This document shows, in pieces, positions 1 through 10,921 of a DNA stretch of 64,000 nucleotides (position 1 is the first letter of the stretch; each line of letters starts with the position of its first letter). The position numbers and the translations under genes are program-made. Source of the stretch: Ehretia macrophylla (lineage: Eukaryota > Streptophyta > Magnoliopsida > Boraginales > Ehretiaceae). The notes below the pieces were generated by a model. It saw only the letters and a program-made list of their open reading frames with translations. It had not been told where the DNA came from and made no database searches. The DNA lies in NCBI GenBank assembly GCA_037974665.1, contig CM075764.1:118110325-118174324 (forward strand), in the 5' to 3' direction.

Positions 1-1148
1 TGTTGTGGGCCCAAAATGATTATCCCTTAAATCTTCTTATTTTTATAATTATGTGATAGGATAATTTGATGAGCATGTAATAATCATATGTGGTTTCATG
101 CATAATGTCAGACCGCGCCCTTATTTCACCTAACACATAGAATTGTGTCTTTTTTATCTCAATAAGTTTGAGATAGCTTCTGCGTGCCTAATAGTCATAG
201 TCTACATGTGTGAAGAGAATTGAATGTGTTAATTTTTGTGGACCAGACTGAGTTATGAACGGATGGAGAACATTGAGGAATGCTTAATTATGTCTAACAT
301 TATTAGTTATTTATATGTTAAATACTTTTTCATGTTCATATCATGATAATTTTTGTATTTATCATCATACTCTTATTATAAGCTTGTACTGTATATGTTA
401 CTGAATTAATAATTAGTTTATTAATCCTTTATCTGAGTAGGAGTTCTAAGCATGTTAATCTGTATGGTTATCATATTGAACTTGGTTTTCCTAAAAATAT
501 GAATTTGAGTAATTTGGTTTTTGGGAATGTTATTTTGCTGTGAGTTTAGTTGTACCTTTTAAATACATGATTTATAGATAATGGCATATCGTATTACGAT
601 ATGCTGATTTTATATCTCGTATCTATTAGTTATATTTAACACTTGATCTAGCAAAACTATTTAATATATACTAGTATTGAATATCCAATCGGCTATGTTA
701 AGGTTATTAATAGTAATAGCCTAAATATCATTATTGCCCTTCACCAAAGGAAAAATGAACAGTGATGATTGCAGTGGCATCATAAAGTTCAAAATATCCA
801 TGAGGACCAACTAGGTGCTTGAATCATTGAGTTGTGTAGTGGTGAACCAAGTAGGTGTAACACTACTTAGCATAGGTGGTCGAGGCCTATCAGGCTGGAA
901 AAATGACATTGCTCGCATTACGTTGCTGGGCATCGTGCATAATACCTCATTGCTTGTTACAAATTTTAAGAGAAGTTCAGTGGAATTTGTTTTTTTAAGC
1001 TAAGTCAGCTTATATTGAGTTCGACACATGCCACGAAAGTCTCAATACTACTGAGTGATAACATTTATGAGATGTCGAACATAATTTGAGAATTGAAGGC
1101 AAGTGGCCACATTCTCATTGATGGTCAACAAACGCATGTTCTTATCGT

Positions 1149-1153
1149 ATCCT
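1149..1153. repeat. Target-site duplication of solo LTR, left copy
   Basis: ATCCT immediately before the TG of the LTR at 1154. The same five bases follow the LTR at 3340-3344. Confidence 0.75.
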
Positions 1154-3339
1154 TGTTAGAGATATGCCCTAATGCTATATATTTGGATGACATATATTCG
1201 GGCATTTCGATATTTACTTATGGCATTAGTGTTTATGTGTTCGTTTCCATATTGACATAATTAGGACATTCATATTCTCATTCTTTACGTGTATGAATGA
1301 GTCCCTAGTATTTTCATTAAAGGAATGTATTCTAAAAGCGTTTAGAATATGTTGGCGTATTTTCTTAATATGATAAATACTTAAAGCGTTTATAGTCCTT
1401 AGATTATTTTATCGGGACTTCGATAATTTATTACGGACTATCACATGTGTTGTTACCTTTGATTAACATAAGGATGTTGATGATAAAGGATGGTGAGCTA
1501 CGTGCCATAATAGCATAGTGATGTGACTAACAAACATGCGGGTAACTATTAGTTGAATAGTTCTCTGAATGTGACGTGAATAACAAATTACATGACTTTG
1601 GATTAATAATTTGTTGTCCGTTGCGATTGTGCATGTAATCATTAGACTTGAGGCATTACGGTTGTCATATGTATTAGAGTTTGATTCAAGCGTTTGGATA
1701 ATGCCTGTCTCAACAAACGAGATGAGATACGTCATCTCGCAGTTTCATTCATCTAGTATAGTGATTGACATGTAGTGGTCAAGATAGGATCCATTAACCT
1801 CCGTCGCGAGGAGATGTCTTATGTGATATAAGCTTGGATGTTTAATGAGGAAATCCTTGGCCAATGTATGAATGATGGAGAAAAGGTTTTCCATGAGTCA
1901 TCTCTCATTACACCAATTAGATCTATACATAGTATCGAGTTTATAAACTTAATCGAATCATGGTTCTTGCTTGATGGGACAATTAATGGAAGGATTGGAT
2001 TGCACGGTAATCGGCAACAATAAATAGGTTTATTACATGATTACTTCATTACCTTATAAATTGTCTTGATATGTTGCTAGACGTCACTCAAGACCTTAAA
2101 GGTGTTTCAAGAATTGAAGGAGAAATTCTTGAAACAAATCAAGAAACTGATTGACATTAAAGTTGTTTAATGTTTCCTTAGTGCTATTTGGCTATGAACC
2201 TAGAAAGTCACACCATATTAGTAAGGAGATTAAGTCTTGCTTGGACTTGAATTATCTTCTCTAATAAATTATTAAGAGTTAATAATTGTAGTCTCAACCA
2301 TTAAAAGTTAATAGGGCAAATTTATAAGATTGGGAAAGATTTGGGTACTTAGTGCAAATAGGTAAAATATGATTTATTCCTATTGGTTGTCAACATGTTG
2401 ATGTGGCAAAGTATTAGCCAATAAACTCAAAGCACTAAGATTAAAATCCTAGTCATCCATCTTTTAATCCAAGGGTTGAAATTGGTCAACAATTGTAGGC
2501 TACATTTAAATGTTAAATAATGCTAACTTGTCTTTGGTAGGCTAAAACAATACAAATGAATTTGTGTGTGTTGTGTTTCATGGCAAAACCAAAGCAAGAG
2601 AAGACAAAGACATTTTGCTCTTTTTGCATGAATCAAGAAAAAGAGAAAAACATGAAAAAGTCTTGTCTCTTGGTCTTATGTCTTCTTGGTCAAAGCAAGA
2701 GAAAGAAGACAAAGACCTCTTGAATTGTTGTGAACAATACACGGCCAATTGAAGCAAAAAAGGAGAGAAAAAATTCTGCTCATTTTCTCATGCTTATACA
2801 TGGCTAAGTGAGTGAAGTAAAAAAGCTTTTGAAGTCTTCTTCTATTCTGAAAATTCAGCAACACATACATACACTATAGATGGTTATAAGAACACAAGTG
2901 TTTGTTCTTCATTTTGCTTTGTGATGTTGGATTAAATTGAGACTAAGAAAGATATCTAAACTAAAAGTAGTTTTAAATAATCTTACAAAAGAGAGAAGTG
3001 TTCTTGTCCATGAATCTTCCAAGGAGTTTGCTAGCACTACAACTTAAGGAGGAGGAAAGGCTTCTTCAAATTGCTAGGTGGACAATCTCGGACTTCTACA
3101 CTTGTGGAAGGTTCAAGGAGTTCTCAAAGCTTCACCAAATAATTCCAACCTTTGGTCTTCAAGTGGTATTATTCTCTTCTTGTATTACCTTTGGTTTGAG
3201 ATGTATATTGCATAAATATCAAGTATTGGGATTGACTACACATAAGAATGTCATATATGCTATGAAAAATTATATTTCATGCTATCTTCCGCTGCAAAAA
3301 TTTTATTCTATATGTGCAATCCCGGATATCGTTCCTTCA
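1154..3339 (+). mobile_element. Solo LTR (about 2.2 kb) inside copia A gag
   Basis: The sequence starts TGTTAG and ends TTCA. It is flanked by the perfect 5-bp duplication ATCCT (1149-1153 and 3340-3344). Removing it together with one duplication rejoins an open gag frame, which defines both boundaries independently. It has no coding domain. The short open frames inside (for example 2998-3354) look accidental and show no family resemblance. Solo LTRs arise by recombination between the two LTRs of a full element; that origin is inferred. At 2186 bp it is long for a copia LTR, so a later insertion inside it is possible but I could not delimit one. Confidence 0.75.
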
Positions 3340-3344
3340 ATCCT
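3340..3344. repeat. Target-site duplication of solo LTR, right copy
   Basis: ATCCT directly after the terminal CA at 3338-3339, matching 1149-1153. Confidence 0.75.
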
Positions 3345-5479
3345 TACCATCTGAGCTAAGTGCACGTGATTGCCATCTTGACACGAAAAGGAAATGTTAA
3401 CACATTCCAAATGTTAAGCGTCAATTAGAGGTGGTGTAGAATGCCTTTTAGCCAGAAGGGATGTTGGTCAAACTTATGTAGCTGAGACCAATAAGTAAGG
3501 ATCATGTAGGTCCAAGTTCAAAAGGACAATACCACTGAGAAAACCAAAGAGGACAGATATATATATGGCAATTGCAATTTAACATTGTTATAGCTATGTG
3601 CTACAATTGTCACAAAAGGATCACTAAGCTCGGGATCGCCCAAAGCTGAAGATCAAACGTTTGTCCTCATGTCTAAAAATATATGAGCTTTTGTGGGACA
3701 CGATTTGATTTTAGATCAAATCATCATTATTTTTGTAATAACTCAAGAGTTGAAGTCAAGGGCATTAACACTTGATGAGTACCACTATGTGATAGTCAAA
3801 CTCTATATTTTTCCACAATGTGCTAGAAGCTCTGGTTTTTCAAATCAACTTGGTTTGTGCATTAAAATCCCTTTATGATTATGTCATATACTTTATAAAT
3901 ACTCAGTTGAGTTGTTAGGAACAACTCATCATAAATCTGGCTATATTGTGGATGGTTTCCTTGTTTTATGCGCTGAACATCAAAACCGTTGTGTTATTTA
4001 TGCTATATCTTTAAGATCTATAGCATAGCAAGCTAGACATATACGGGCAAAATATAATGAACAGACTCATAAGAAAATATCTTTTGAGACTGTGATTAGC
4101 GCAATTCTACCTGCCCCTGTGTGAAATTTGCCTAGCCGATAACACCACAATAATATGTAAGATTGCGAGCTAGTTTTCCTTGGTTCAAAGAATGTTAGGG
4201 CATGACAAGAGGCCTAATATTTCATTACTAACGATTTCATTAGTTGTGAGCTTGTCCTTTCTATTTTCTCACAAGTCCAAAGCTTTTATTTATTATGGAA
4301 GTAATTTTAAATTGTGAGAATCCATGAGACAGAAAATGAAATCTATAACTGACTGTGGTCAAGTATATCTATTTTATTAGTTCAAAGTCTTGTAATGAAA
4401 GTGGTATAGCACGAGAGCTAGCTATTCTTAGAACTTTACAACTATGAGATGTTGTAGAAAAATGAATAAAACCGCATTAGATATGGTTATGTATATGATG
4501 CGTCATATGAATTTCTCAATTTTGTGTTGAGAATACACAATTCTAATACATATACTTAACCAAGTGCCCTTATAATTAGACACTTCAAGACCCTATAAGT
4601 CATGGATAAATAGTGAACAAATCCACAATGACTTATGACTCTAGGAGTTGGCTACTTTGTTCATAATATTTCTCATAAGCATAAGAAACTGAAATCGAAA
4701 GGAAATGCAGCATTTCCATTTGGTACATTGAACGCTCCAAAAGGGAATGTTCATTGATGAACAAATAGTAGGAGTGTGTCTAAACTCAACATTCTTGGAC
4801 AAAAGAATTTTCTAGTGAGAGACTCAGTTATTGGAATTGAAGACTCCTAATGGTCCTATTTCTCACAATCTTTCCTTAGGACTGGAGAACTTGTTTCCAT
4901 TCACTGATCTAAGTGGGAGATAAACACCGGTTGATCAATATGAATTTGTTTCATATAGCAATATAAATATATTTCATATACGAGTTTATTTCGCGATCAA
5001 TGTGAGTTCGCTTCATTAACTGGTTTGTGGATCATGTTCACTTGCAACAGTAATACCGGTATGGTCAACTAGAACTATACGAATCCCCTCCACCCATTTT
5101 TTCATTACTAATGGAATATCCTTTACTATTTTACTAAAAATGGAACGAAATGATCTTGTTTTGTTCCTCGGTTGAAAAGAGATGTCTTGAGCAATCGGAT
5201 TTATTTTGTGATCAATGTGAATTTGTTTCATTGTCGGGCAATTGTGAAAATAAGTTTTTCATAAGATTACTAGTTAAGATGATGGTGAGAAGTTGAATGA
5301 AAGCAATGGAAAAGCAATTGTATTCAATATGAGATATTAAGCTCGCTAGGGGCTAAAAGTTGTAATCCAATTAGAGGGTAAAGCTTATGAGCAAACCTTC
5401 TTTCGTTGTTAGGATTGTATCTGTTCACCGATTTTTGGCCATGTCATTTAGTTGAACCTTAACTTACATCAGGTGGATG

Positions 5480-6530
5480 ATAAGATGACATTTCTTTGTA
5501 GAGAAATGCATGAAGAATTCATTTTGTATGATCTTCAAATGGTTCAGGAAAATATTTTGTACATGTTACTTGATCAGGGAGTAGATATGTGATTTTATCT
5601 CTCTAGATGAATGACATATTGTTGGTCAAAAATGACAAAGAGTATATAATCACTATTAGTAAGTGGTTGTCCTCAACTTTGTAAATGAAGGATAATGGTA
5701 GAGTAGTTTATATGTTTAGAGTCAAGATCCAGAGGGATCGATCTAAAGATTCTTGTTGTGTAGCAAAAGTCATGTTCTTAAATGACTCTACGTATAAGTT
5801 TACAACCTTTTTATACTCTTGTAGTTAGAGGTGTAAGCCTAAACTATGGGATTATATCCCTAAATGCCAGAATAGATTGATGAGATAAAAATATTTCATA
5901 TTCAAGCACTATAGAGGCATAGTATATATTGTGGTGTATACGTGGCTAGATATTTGATCTTGTCATGAGATTGGTAAAGTGTTATCAATCAAAGCTTTGA
6001 TAAGTTCATTGCATCGTTGTCAAAAGAATAGTGAGGTATTAAAGGGAAATTTAGTTTTGCCTATGCCGTTAAAGTATTGATCTTTGTGAGAAGATATCCA
6101 CATATGCTAACTTGGGTGGTGACCCAAATGAGCGATAAGATACCTCTTCATACATGCTTTCTTGCTGATTATTGGCACTAATTCGTGGAATAGCAAGAAG
6201 CAACAATGCATAGTATTGTGGAACTGTGAAATTGAGTTGTTTGGTATGCTCAGAAACTATGCAAGATGTAGTATGGCTCGAGAGATTATGATGGACTTGA
6301 GATGAGTCAATTGTTATACGAGCAATGACGATCTATTGTGTCCTAAGGATCCTAGATTTCATCGCTATACTAAGGATCCTAGATTTCATAACAAGGTCTA
6401 GTACATAAATGTTAAGTATGACTTTGTGTCATAAAAAGAAGTGACTATGCATGAGATGACAGTGACCTCATTCATAAGCCCATCTCCAGAGATATGCATT
6501 TGTTGCATTAGAATCTCTAAGGTTGCGTAG
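5480..6530 (+). pseudogene. copia A reverse transcriptase / RNase H remnant
   Basis: Around 5600-5760 the translated fragments, read across frameshifts, resemble the copia RT stretch containing the catalytic Asp-Asp (here preceded by a stop), followed by the IKKWLS, MKDMG and VKI-RDRS blocks. Around 5990-6060 there is a block corresponding to RYLKG. At 6100-6220 there is an RNase H-like block (GGDP-ER, then WNSKKQ). At 6325-6470 the KDPRFH..NVKYDFV and PISRDM blocks close pol. A 22-bp stretch around ctaaggatcctagatttcat is duplicated in tandem at about 6341-6390. The many stops show long inactivity. Confidence 0.65.
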
Positions 6531-7572
6531 GATTTGATATTGATGTTTAGTAAAGTATGTGTAATTACTAATGTACTCATAGTGGTGAGTACTTGATGAC
6601 AGTTCTTAGTGAACAAAGTTTCTTCATATGTTTGCTTAGTGTCTTATCTTTTTTATAAGCTTTGAAAAAATTGAGTATGACTATACTAGCACATATTAGC
6701 ATCGGAAAATATGTCGACAGGTTGATGAGATTGGCTCTCTCACACGAGTAATCGCCTCTGGTACAGTGAGAACATGTAGAGATAAGGCGATATGAGTTGG
6801 TTAGTATTCGTCGGGAAATACTATATTCATATAAGATACGTCGTCTTAAGTATTGGTTTAGAATTGGTTTCTGTAACAATATTAAGATGAGACCTCTTAT
6901 TTGTATATGTTATAATTAAAGATTAACATGAGGTCGATATGGATTCTCACGGTTCATATAACTTGTTTATAGCCAAACGTGAAACCTCGATTACTAGGTG
7001 TATTAAGTTCGAGGATTCAGGTTAGTTTCTGAGTGATAACTAGACCAAGATCTATACGGTGTTTGATTTAGGTAAAGACATACGCCTCTTTTTAAGGGAA
7101 GTCACACTGTAACACATGTTTCATACCATGTGTGCTTTGCGACCGTATAATGAAGTGGGTGAATAGATCCCTACTTCACCACTGCGTGAGTCCTTGAAAC
7201 AATAGATGCTTCTTTGGGATATCTTTAGTGACCTACGCTCATATTCTAATAGGTCAAGTTCAATGTTAGCTACTTTGGTATGTTGCCTAAAGATCACGTT
7301 AGATTCAATCATATGGGACATGTTCAGAAAAGCGGTTGACTTGATTTAGAAGGATATTAAGTGAAGGGAATATTGTTCGCATCTAGTGCTACATGTGTTC
7401 ATTGGTCGACCAGTTATACAATCTTTGTGATAGAATATAACTATGAATGCATGTTTGAGATTTAAAGGTCAAACATAGCCTACGAAGGATAAGGTGTGTA
7501 TTGACTGATGTGAACTTAAACTGGTTTTGTGTACAGTGAGATATTTTCTTCCGTTGAAGACCGTAGCTCCCA
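6531..7572 (+). other. copia A 3' region, non-coding
   Basis: This lies between the end of pol and the gypsy insertion. It probably belongs to the 3' untranslated part of element A, which continues at 18742. The ORFs here on the minus strand (for example 6577-6879 and 7389-7625) have no recognisable domain and are taken as chance frames. Confidence 0.4.
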
Positions 7573-9158
7573 TGTTTGCATATTTTTATATTTAAATTAG
7601 ACTTTGTTACATTTAATTTGAGCATAATTAATAAGTATTAAGTCATTAATTTATTTATCACTCATTTGAGACTTTTTCATATTTCAGGGTTAAAAAGTTG
7701 TTTGTACGTGAGAAAGTAATTAAATATAAAGAACTCGAGGACATGCAGATCAAGAGTTGTGCTGATGAAATAACACTTACAGCAAAGTTTTGAAGAATTG
7801 CACGAGAAGAAAAGATCAAAAGCTTATTGAAGAATATTTAATTTGAAAAAAGGAAAGAAAATAGAAAAAAAGAAAAAATAAATAAGTTGACCAAGGCTTA
7901 TCATAAGCCTTGGCCGTACATCATCCAAGTCCAAATTGGACTTGGAATAAAAAAATTGCAAGCAAGCCTTGGCCCATTGGCCAAGGTCTGTTAGGAAAAA
8001 AGACTTGTGCCTATTTAAGGCACAACAAAGTAAGCGAGAAGGAGCAGCAGTAATGGCGGAAATTCAGTAAAAAAATTAGTTTAGTTTTATTAGTTTTTAT
8101 TCTTCTGCGAGACATTAGGATGCTTTTGGAGTTTCTTCGCATTTAAACTCTGTAACATTTTCTTTCCTTTACTTTAATTTATTTAAATAATGTTTATTTT
8201 TCAAAATTGTTATTTTAGTTTCGTTAGAATGTCAAGCTAATTTTCTTGTTAAGGTGACAATGAAACCTTGTTAATTTTAATTGATGCTATGTTTGTGAAT
8301 TAATTTTTTCCCATAACTTGATCATTCATGTTTAATGCTTATTCTTTCATCAATTGTTGAGATAATTTCTTTGATGAGTTTAATCATATTTTTCTCATGC
8401 TTTGAATAATTCTTAATAATTGAAAGCTTTGATTTTTAATGCCGAATATTAATTGTGATTTCTAGTTGGGATACAATTAATGATTTGAAGATTCTTTTGC
8501 AAAGTAAGAATAAACATACTTTTAATTTCATTAACTTAGGGTTTAAAAGATGATATTTTCCATGGTAACGAAGCTTGACTGCAAGATTATCATGTAGTAA
8601 AATTTGGAGAAGATTAATGATCAAATATGGTTGACGTTAGGATTAGCAAGGTGGATTCCGAGCCTTAGCCTTTTGCGATTACTTGTTTAGTCTCGCTTTT
8701 TTACCTTCATCTTTTATTTAATTAGTTATTTTCTTTTCTAATATTTCCTTGTTTTAGTTTATTTTAATTGATTTTACTCAAGTTGTTAATTGTTTTCGTT
8801 TTAGAATTTATTAATTTATTTCATTCAATTTATTAGTTGTTCTTATTTTAGAATTTATTTATTAAGTCTCTAGATTTATTATATATTCTTTTAGTATTAC
8901 TTTATTTTTGTTCTTCAAATTATTAACTGCTTTTGTCTTAGGATTTTTAATTGTCTTACTTATTTAGATTTATTATTTAGTCTTTTATTATTTTATCTCA
9001 ACCTAGAAAATCAATCTTTCCAACTAGATTAGGAAGTCTAAATCTAAGTCTAAAATTTGATCTTAACTGAACAAGTCTCTGAGGGATTGATCTCGTATTT
9101 GCCTAAGCTATACCTTCATACAGTTCGTGCACTTGCGAGTAATTTAAAACGTACAACA
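7573..9158 (+). repeat. 5' LTR of gypsy element
   Basis: Aligns almost base for base with 17146-18741, with scattered substitutions and small indels. It ends in acaaca just before the PBS. Compared with the 3' LTR, the first 16-17 bases are missing. It carries the palindrome array at 7891-8025 with a TATA-like tatttaa. Confidence 0.9.
7891..8025 (+). promoter_or_regulatory. Array of four palindromes with TATA-like core, 5' LTR
   Basis: Four inverted repeats lie in 135 bp: 7891-7913 (11-bp arms, 1-nt centre), 7925-7945 (10-bp arms, 1-nt centre), 7967-7986 (8-bp arms, 4-nt centre) and 8005-8025 (8-bp arms around attta, containing tatttaa). The first three share a CCAAG/CTTGG core. All four are preserved in the 3' LTR. 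The position in the LTR and the TATA-like core suggest the element's promoter; that function is inferred. Confidence 0.55.
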
Positions 9159-9164
9159 AGTTTT

Positions 9165-9182
9165 TGGCGCCGTTGCCGGGGA
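9165..9182 (+). promoter_or_regulatory. Primer-binding site (tRNA-Asp type)
   Basis: tggcgccgttgccgggga, six bases downstream of the 5' LTR. This is the sequence complementary to the 3' end of plant tRNA-Asp typical of Athila-like elements, where minus-strand DNA synthesis starts. Confidence 0.85.
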
Positions 9183-9367
9183 ATTGAATGAGATAAGTTT
9201 TTAGACTTTTGATTAGGTTTTTCTTCTACTAGTTGTTTTATTGCTTTTTGAAAAAAAAATCAAAAAAAAAATTAATTAAAAAAATAATTAAAAAATTTAA
9301 AAAAAAATTAAAAAATAATAAGTGCATTTTTTTTTATTTTCTTTCTTTGTTTCTTTTTATGTGATAT

Positions 9368-10900
9368 TTGTGTTGCATGAAAATTTGGGCACGTGATCAT
9401 ACAAATAGGTTAGTTAGCATTGAGTTAGAACAAGAATCTAAAATGAGTCAACAGGGAGAAGAGATTAAGCCTCTTAGGGAGTTGTTCCACCCCATCTCTA
9501 CCAATCCTCCTTCATGCATAGTTTTGCCTGCCACTACAGCCACACATTTTGAGTTAAAACCACAGGTAATAAATCTTCTTCCCACTTTTCATGGTCTAGA
9601 TAGAGAGGATCCTTATTTGCATGTTAAAGAATTTTTGGAAATATGTACTATATTTAAATTTCAAATTTTTTCTGAAGAATCTGTTCGCTTGCGCCTATTT
9701 CCTTTTTCACTAAAGGATAAGGCCAAAGCATGGCTTAATTCTCTTCCTTCTGGATCTATTACATCTTGGGCAGCAATGGTAAAAAAGTTTTTGTCAAAAT
9801 TCTTTCCCATGAATAAAACTAATGCTTTAAGGAGAGAAATTACTGATTTTTGTCAGGATGAGCATGAAAAATTTTATGAAAGTTCGGAGAGGTTTAAAGA
9901 TTTGCAAATTGAATGTCCTCATCATGGGTTTGAAACTTGGAGATTAGTGCAATACTTTTGTTATGGGTTGACACAGTCAGGTAGGAATAGGGTAGAGTCA
10001 ATGATTGGTCGGGGTTACATCAGTGTAACAGAGGATGACGCATATGATTTTCTTGAAGGTTTGTCAGAGAGCTCCCAGCAATGGGATTTCTCTAATCGTA
10101 AAGAGAAGCCAATTCAGACAGCAAATAAAGGGGAGTTGTATGAGATTAGTGAGGAGGTAGATATAAAGGCTAGATTAGATACTCTTACAAGAAAAGTAGA
10201 TGCTTTAGCTAAGAATAATGGAGGAGGTTCTGTTAACAATGTTCATAATGAAATATGTTCTATTTGTGCGAGTCCTATGCATGTAACTGCAATGTGTCCT
10301 TCTATGCCTGCATATAATGAGTGTCATGCTGAACAAGCGAATTCACTTAATAATTTAGGAAGGCCATTTGTTAATCCATATGTGGAGACATATAATCCTA
10401 ATTTGCGGAACCATCCAAATCTTTCATGGAAATTAAATCAACCTTCTAGTAACCCAGTTGTCCCACCAGTGCAATATCAGAATCAGTTTAGGCCACCTAA
10501 TCAGAACTACTCTCATTCTTAGGTTCCACCTCAGTTTGCAGGTCAGTCTAGGCAACAATCATCACTAGAGGAGTCTCTTAAAGCATTCATGCAGACCACG
10601 ACCAATGCAATTCAGGAAATGAAAAATTCAACTCAATTGAACACTAATGTTATAGCTAAGTTAGAGACTCAGATGGGTCAGTTGGCCACACAAGTAGGAG
10701 AAAGAGAGAATGGACAATTTCCAAGTCAGCCCATACTCAATCCAAAGGGACAATATGCTATTAATGAGGCATCTAGTTCTAATTCAGGGCAGGAGCATGT
10801 GCAATCTATCACTACACTTAGGTCTAGTAAGAAAATTGATAACCATGTGATTGTTCCTGAGCGTAGCAATAGGAAAGTAGAGAAAGCTAAAAACTCTTAG
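9368..10900 (+). pseudogene. gypsy gag (capsid), interrupted by stops
   Basis: The frame 9368-10522 encodes 384 residues with the plant retrotransposon gag domain. Blocks include LLPTFHGLDREDPYLHVKEF, RLRLFPFSLKDKAKAWL and FLSKFFP, followed by a Cys-containing segment near residues 298-312 (CSICASPMHVTAMC, a poor zinc knuckle). Initiation could be at 9368 or at the internal Met at 9443 (MSQQGEE). A TAG ends this frame at 10520-10522, but the same frame continues as VPPQFAGQ and again as the 10589-10900 ORF. So the TAG is a nonsense change within one gag, and a second TAG follows at 10898. Product: the structural protein of the virus-like particle. Confidence 0.85.
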
Positions 10901-10921
10901 GATGATCATAATGAAAGTAGA

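Larger units (their letters stand above)
1085..3690 (+). pseudogene. copia A gag remnant, interrupted by solo LTR
   Basis: The frame at about 1087-1153 reads a gag-like stretch (LKASGHILIDGQQTHVLIVS). It continues in the same frame after the solo LTR at 3340 as LPSELSARDC, restoring the SLP motif common in copia gag. A zinc knuckle of CCHC type starts at about 3598 (CYNCHK) but is thrown out of frame by an apparent missing base before its Gly-His. The protein would have been the RNA-binding capsid of element A. It is dead: a 2.2-kb LTR sits inside it and there are further stops on both sides. Confidence 0.6.
1..7572 (+). mobile_element. Decayed Ty1/copia element A, left part
   Basis: Plus-strand remains of a copia polyprotein. 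Gag is seen around 1085-1153 and 3340-3690. Reverse transcriptase is seen at 5480-5760, with fragments matching the usual DDIL..GND and MKDMGE blocks. RNase H is at 6090-6250, and the pol C-terminus (KDPRFH and KPISRDM-type blocks) at about 6320-6530. Every domain is broken by stops and frameshifts, so nothing here can be translated as a unit. No 5' LTR or primer-binding site could be found in 1-800, so the element probably starts outside the window. Its right part resumes at 18742 after the gypsy insertion. The copia assignment rests on domain order (RT then RNase H at the end of pol). I see nothing else recognisable in 1-1080. Confidence 0.72.

Noticed and set aside
2998..3354. 118-residue plus-strand ORF
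   Set aside because: Lies inside the solo LTR, shows no domain, and runs across the LTR end into the gag frame; a chance frame.
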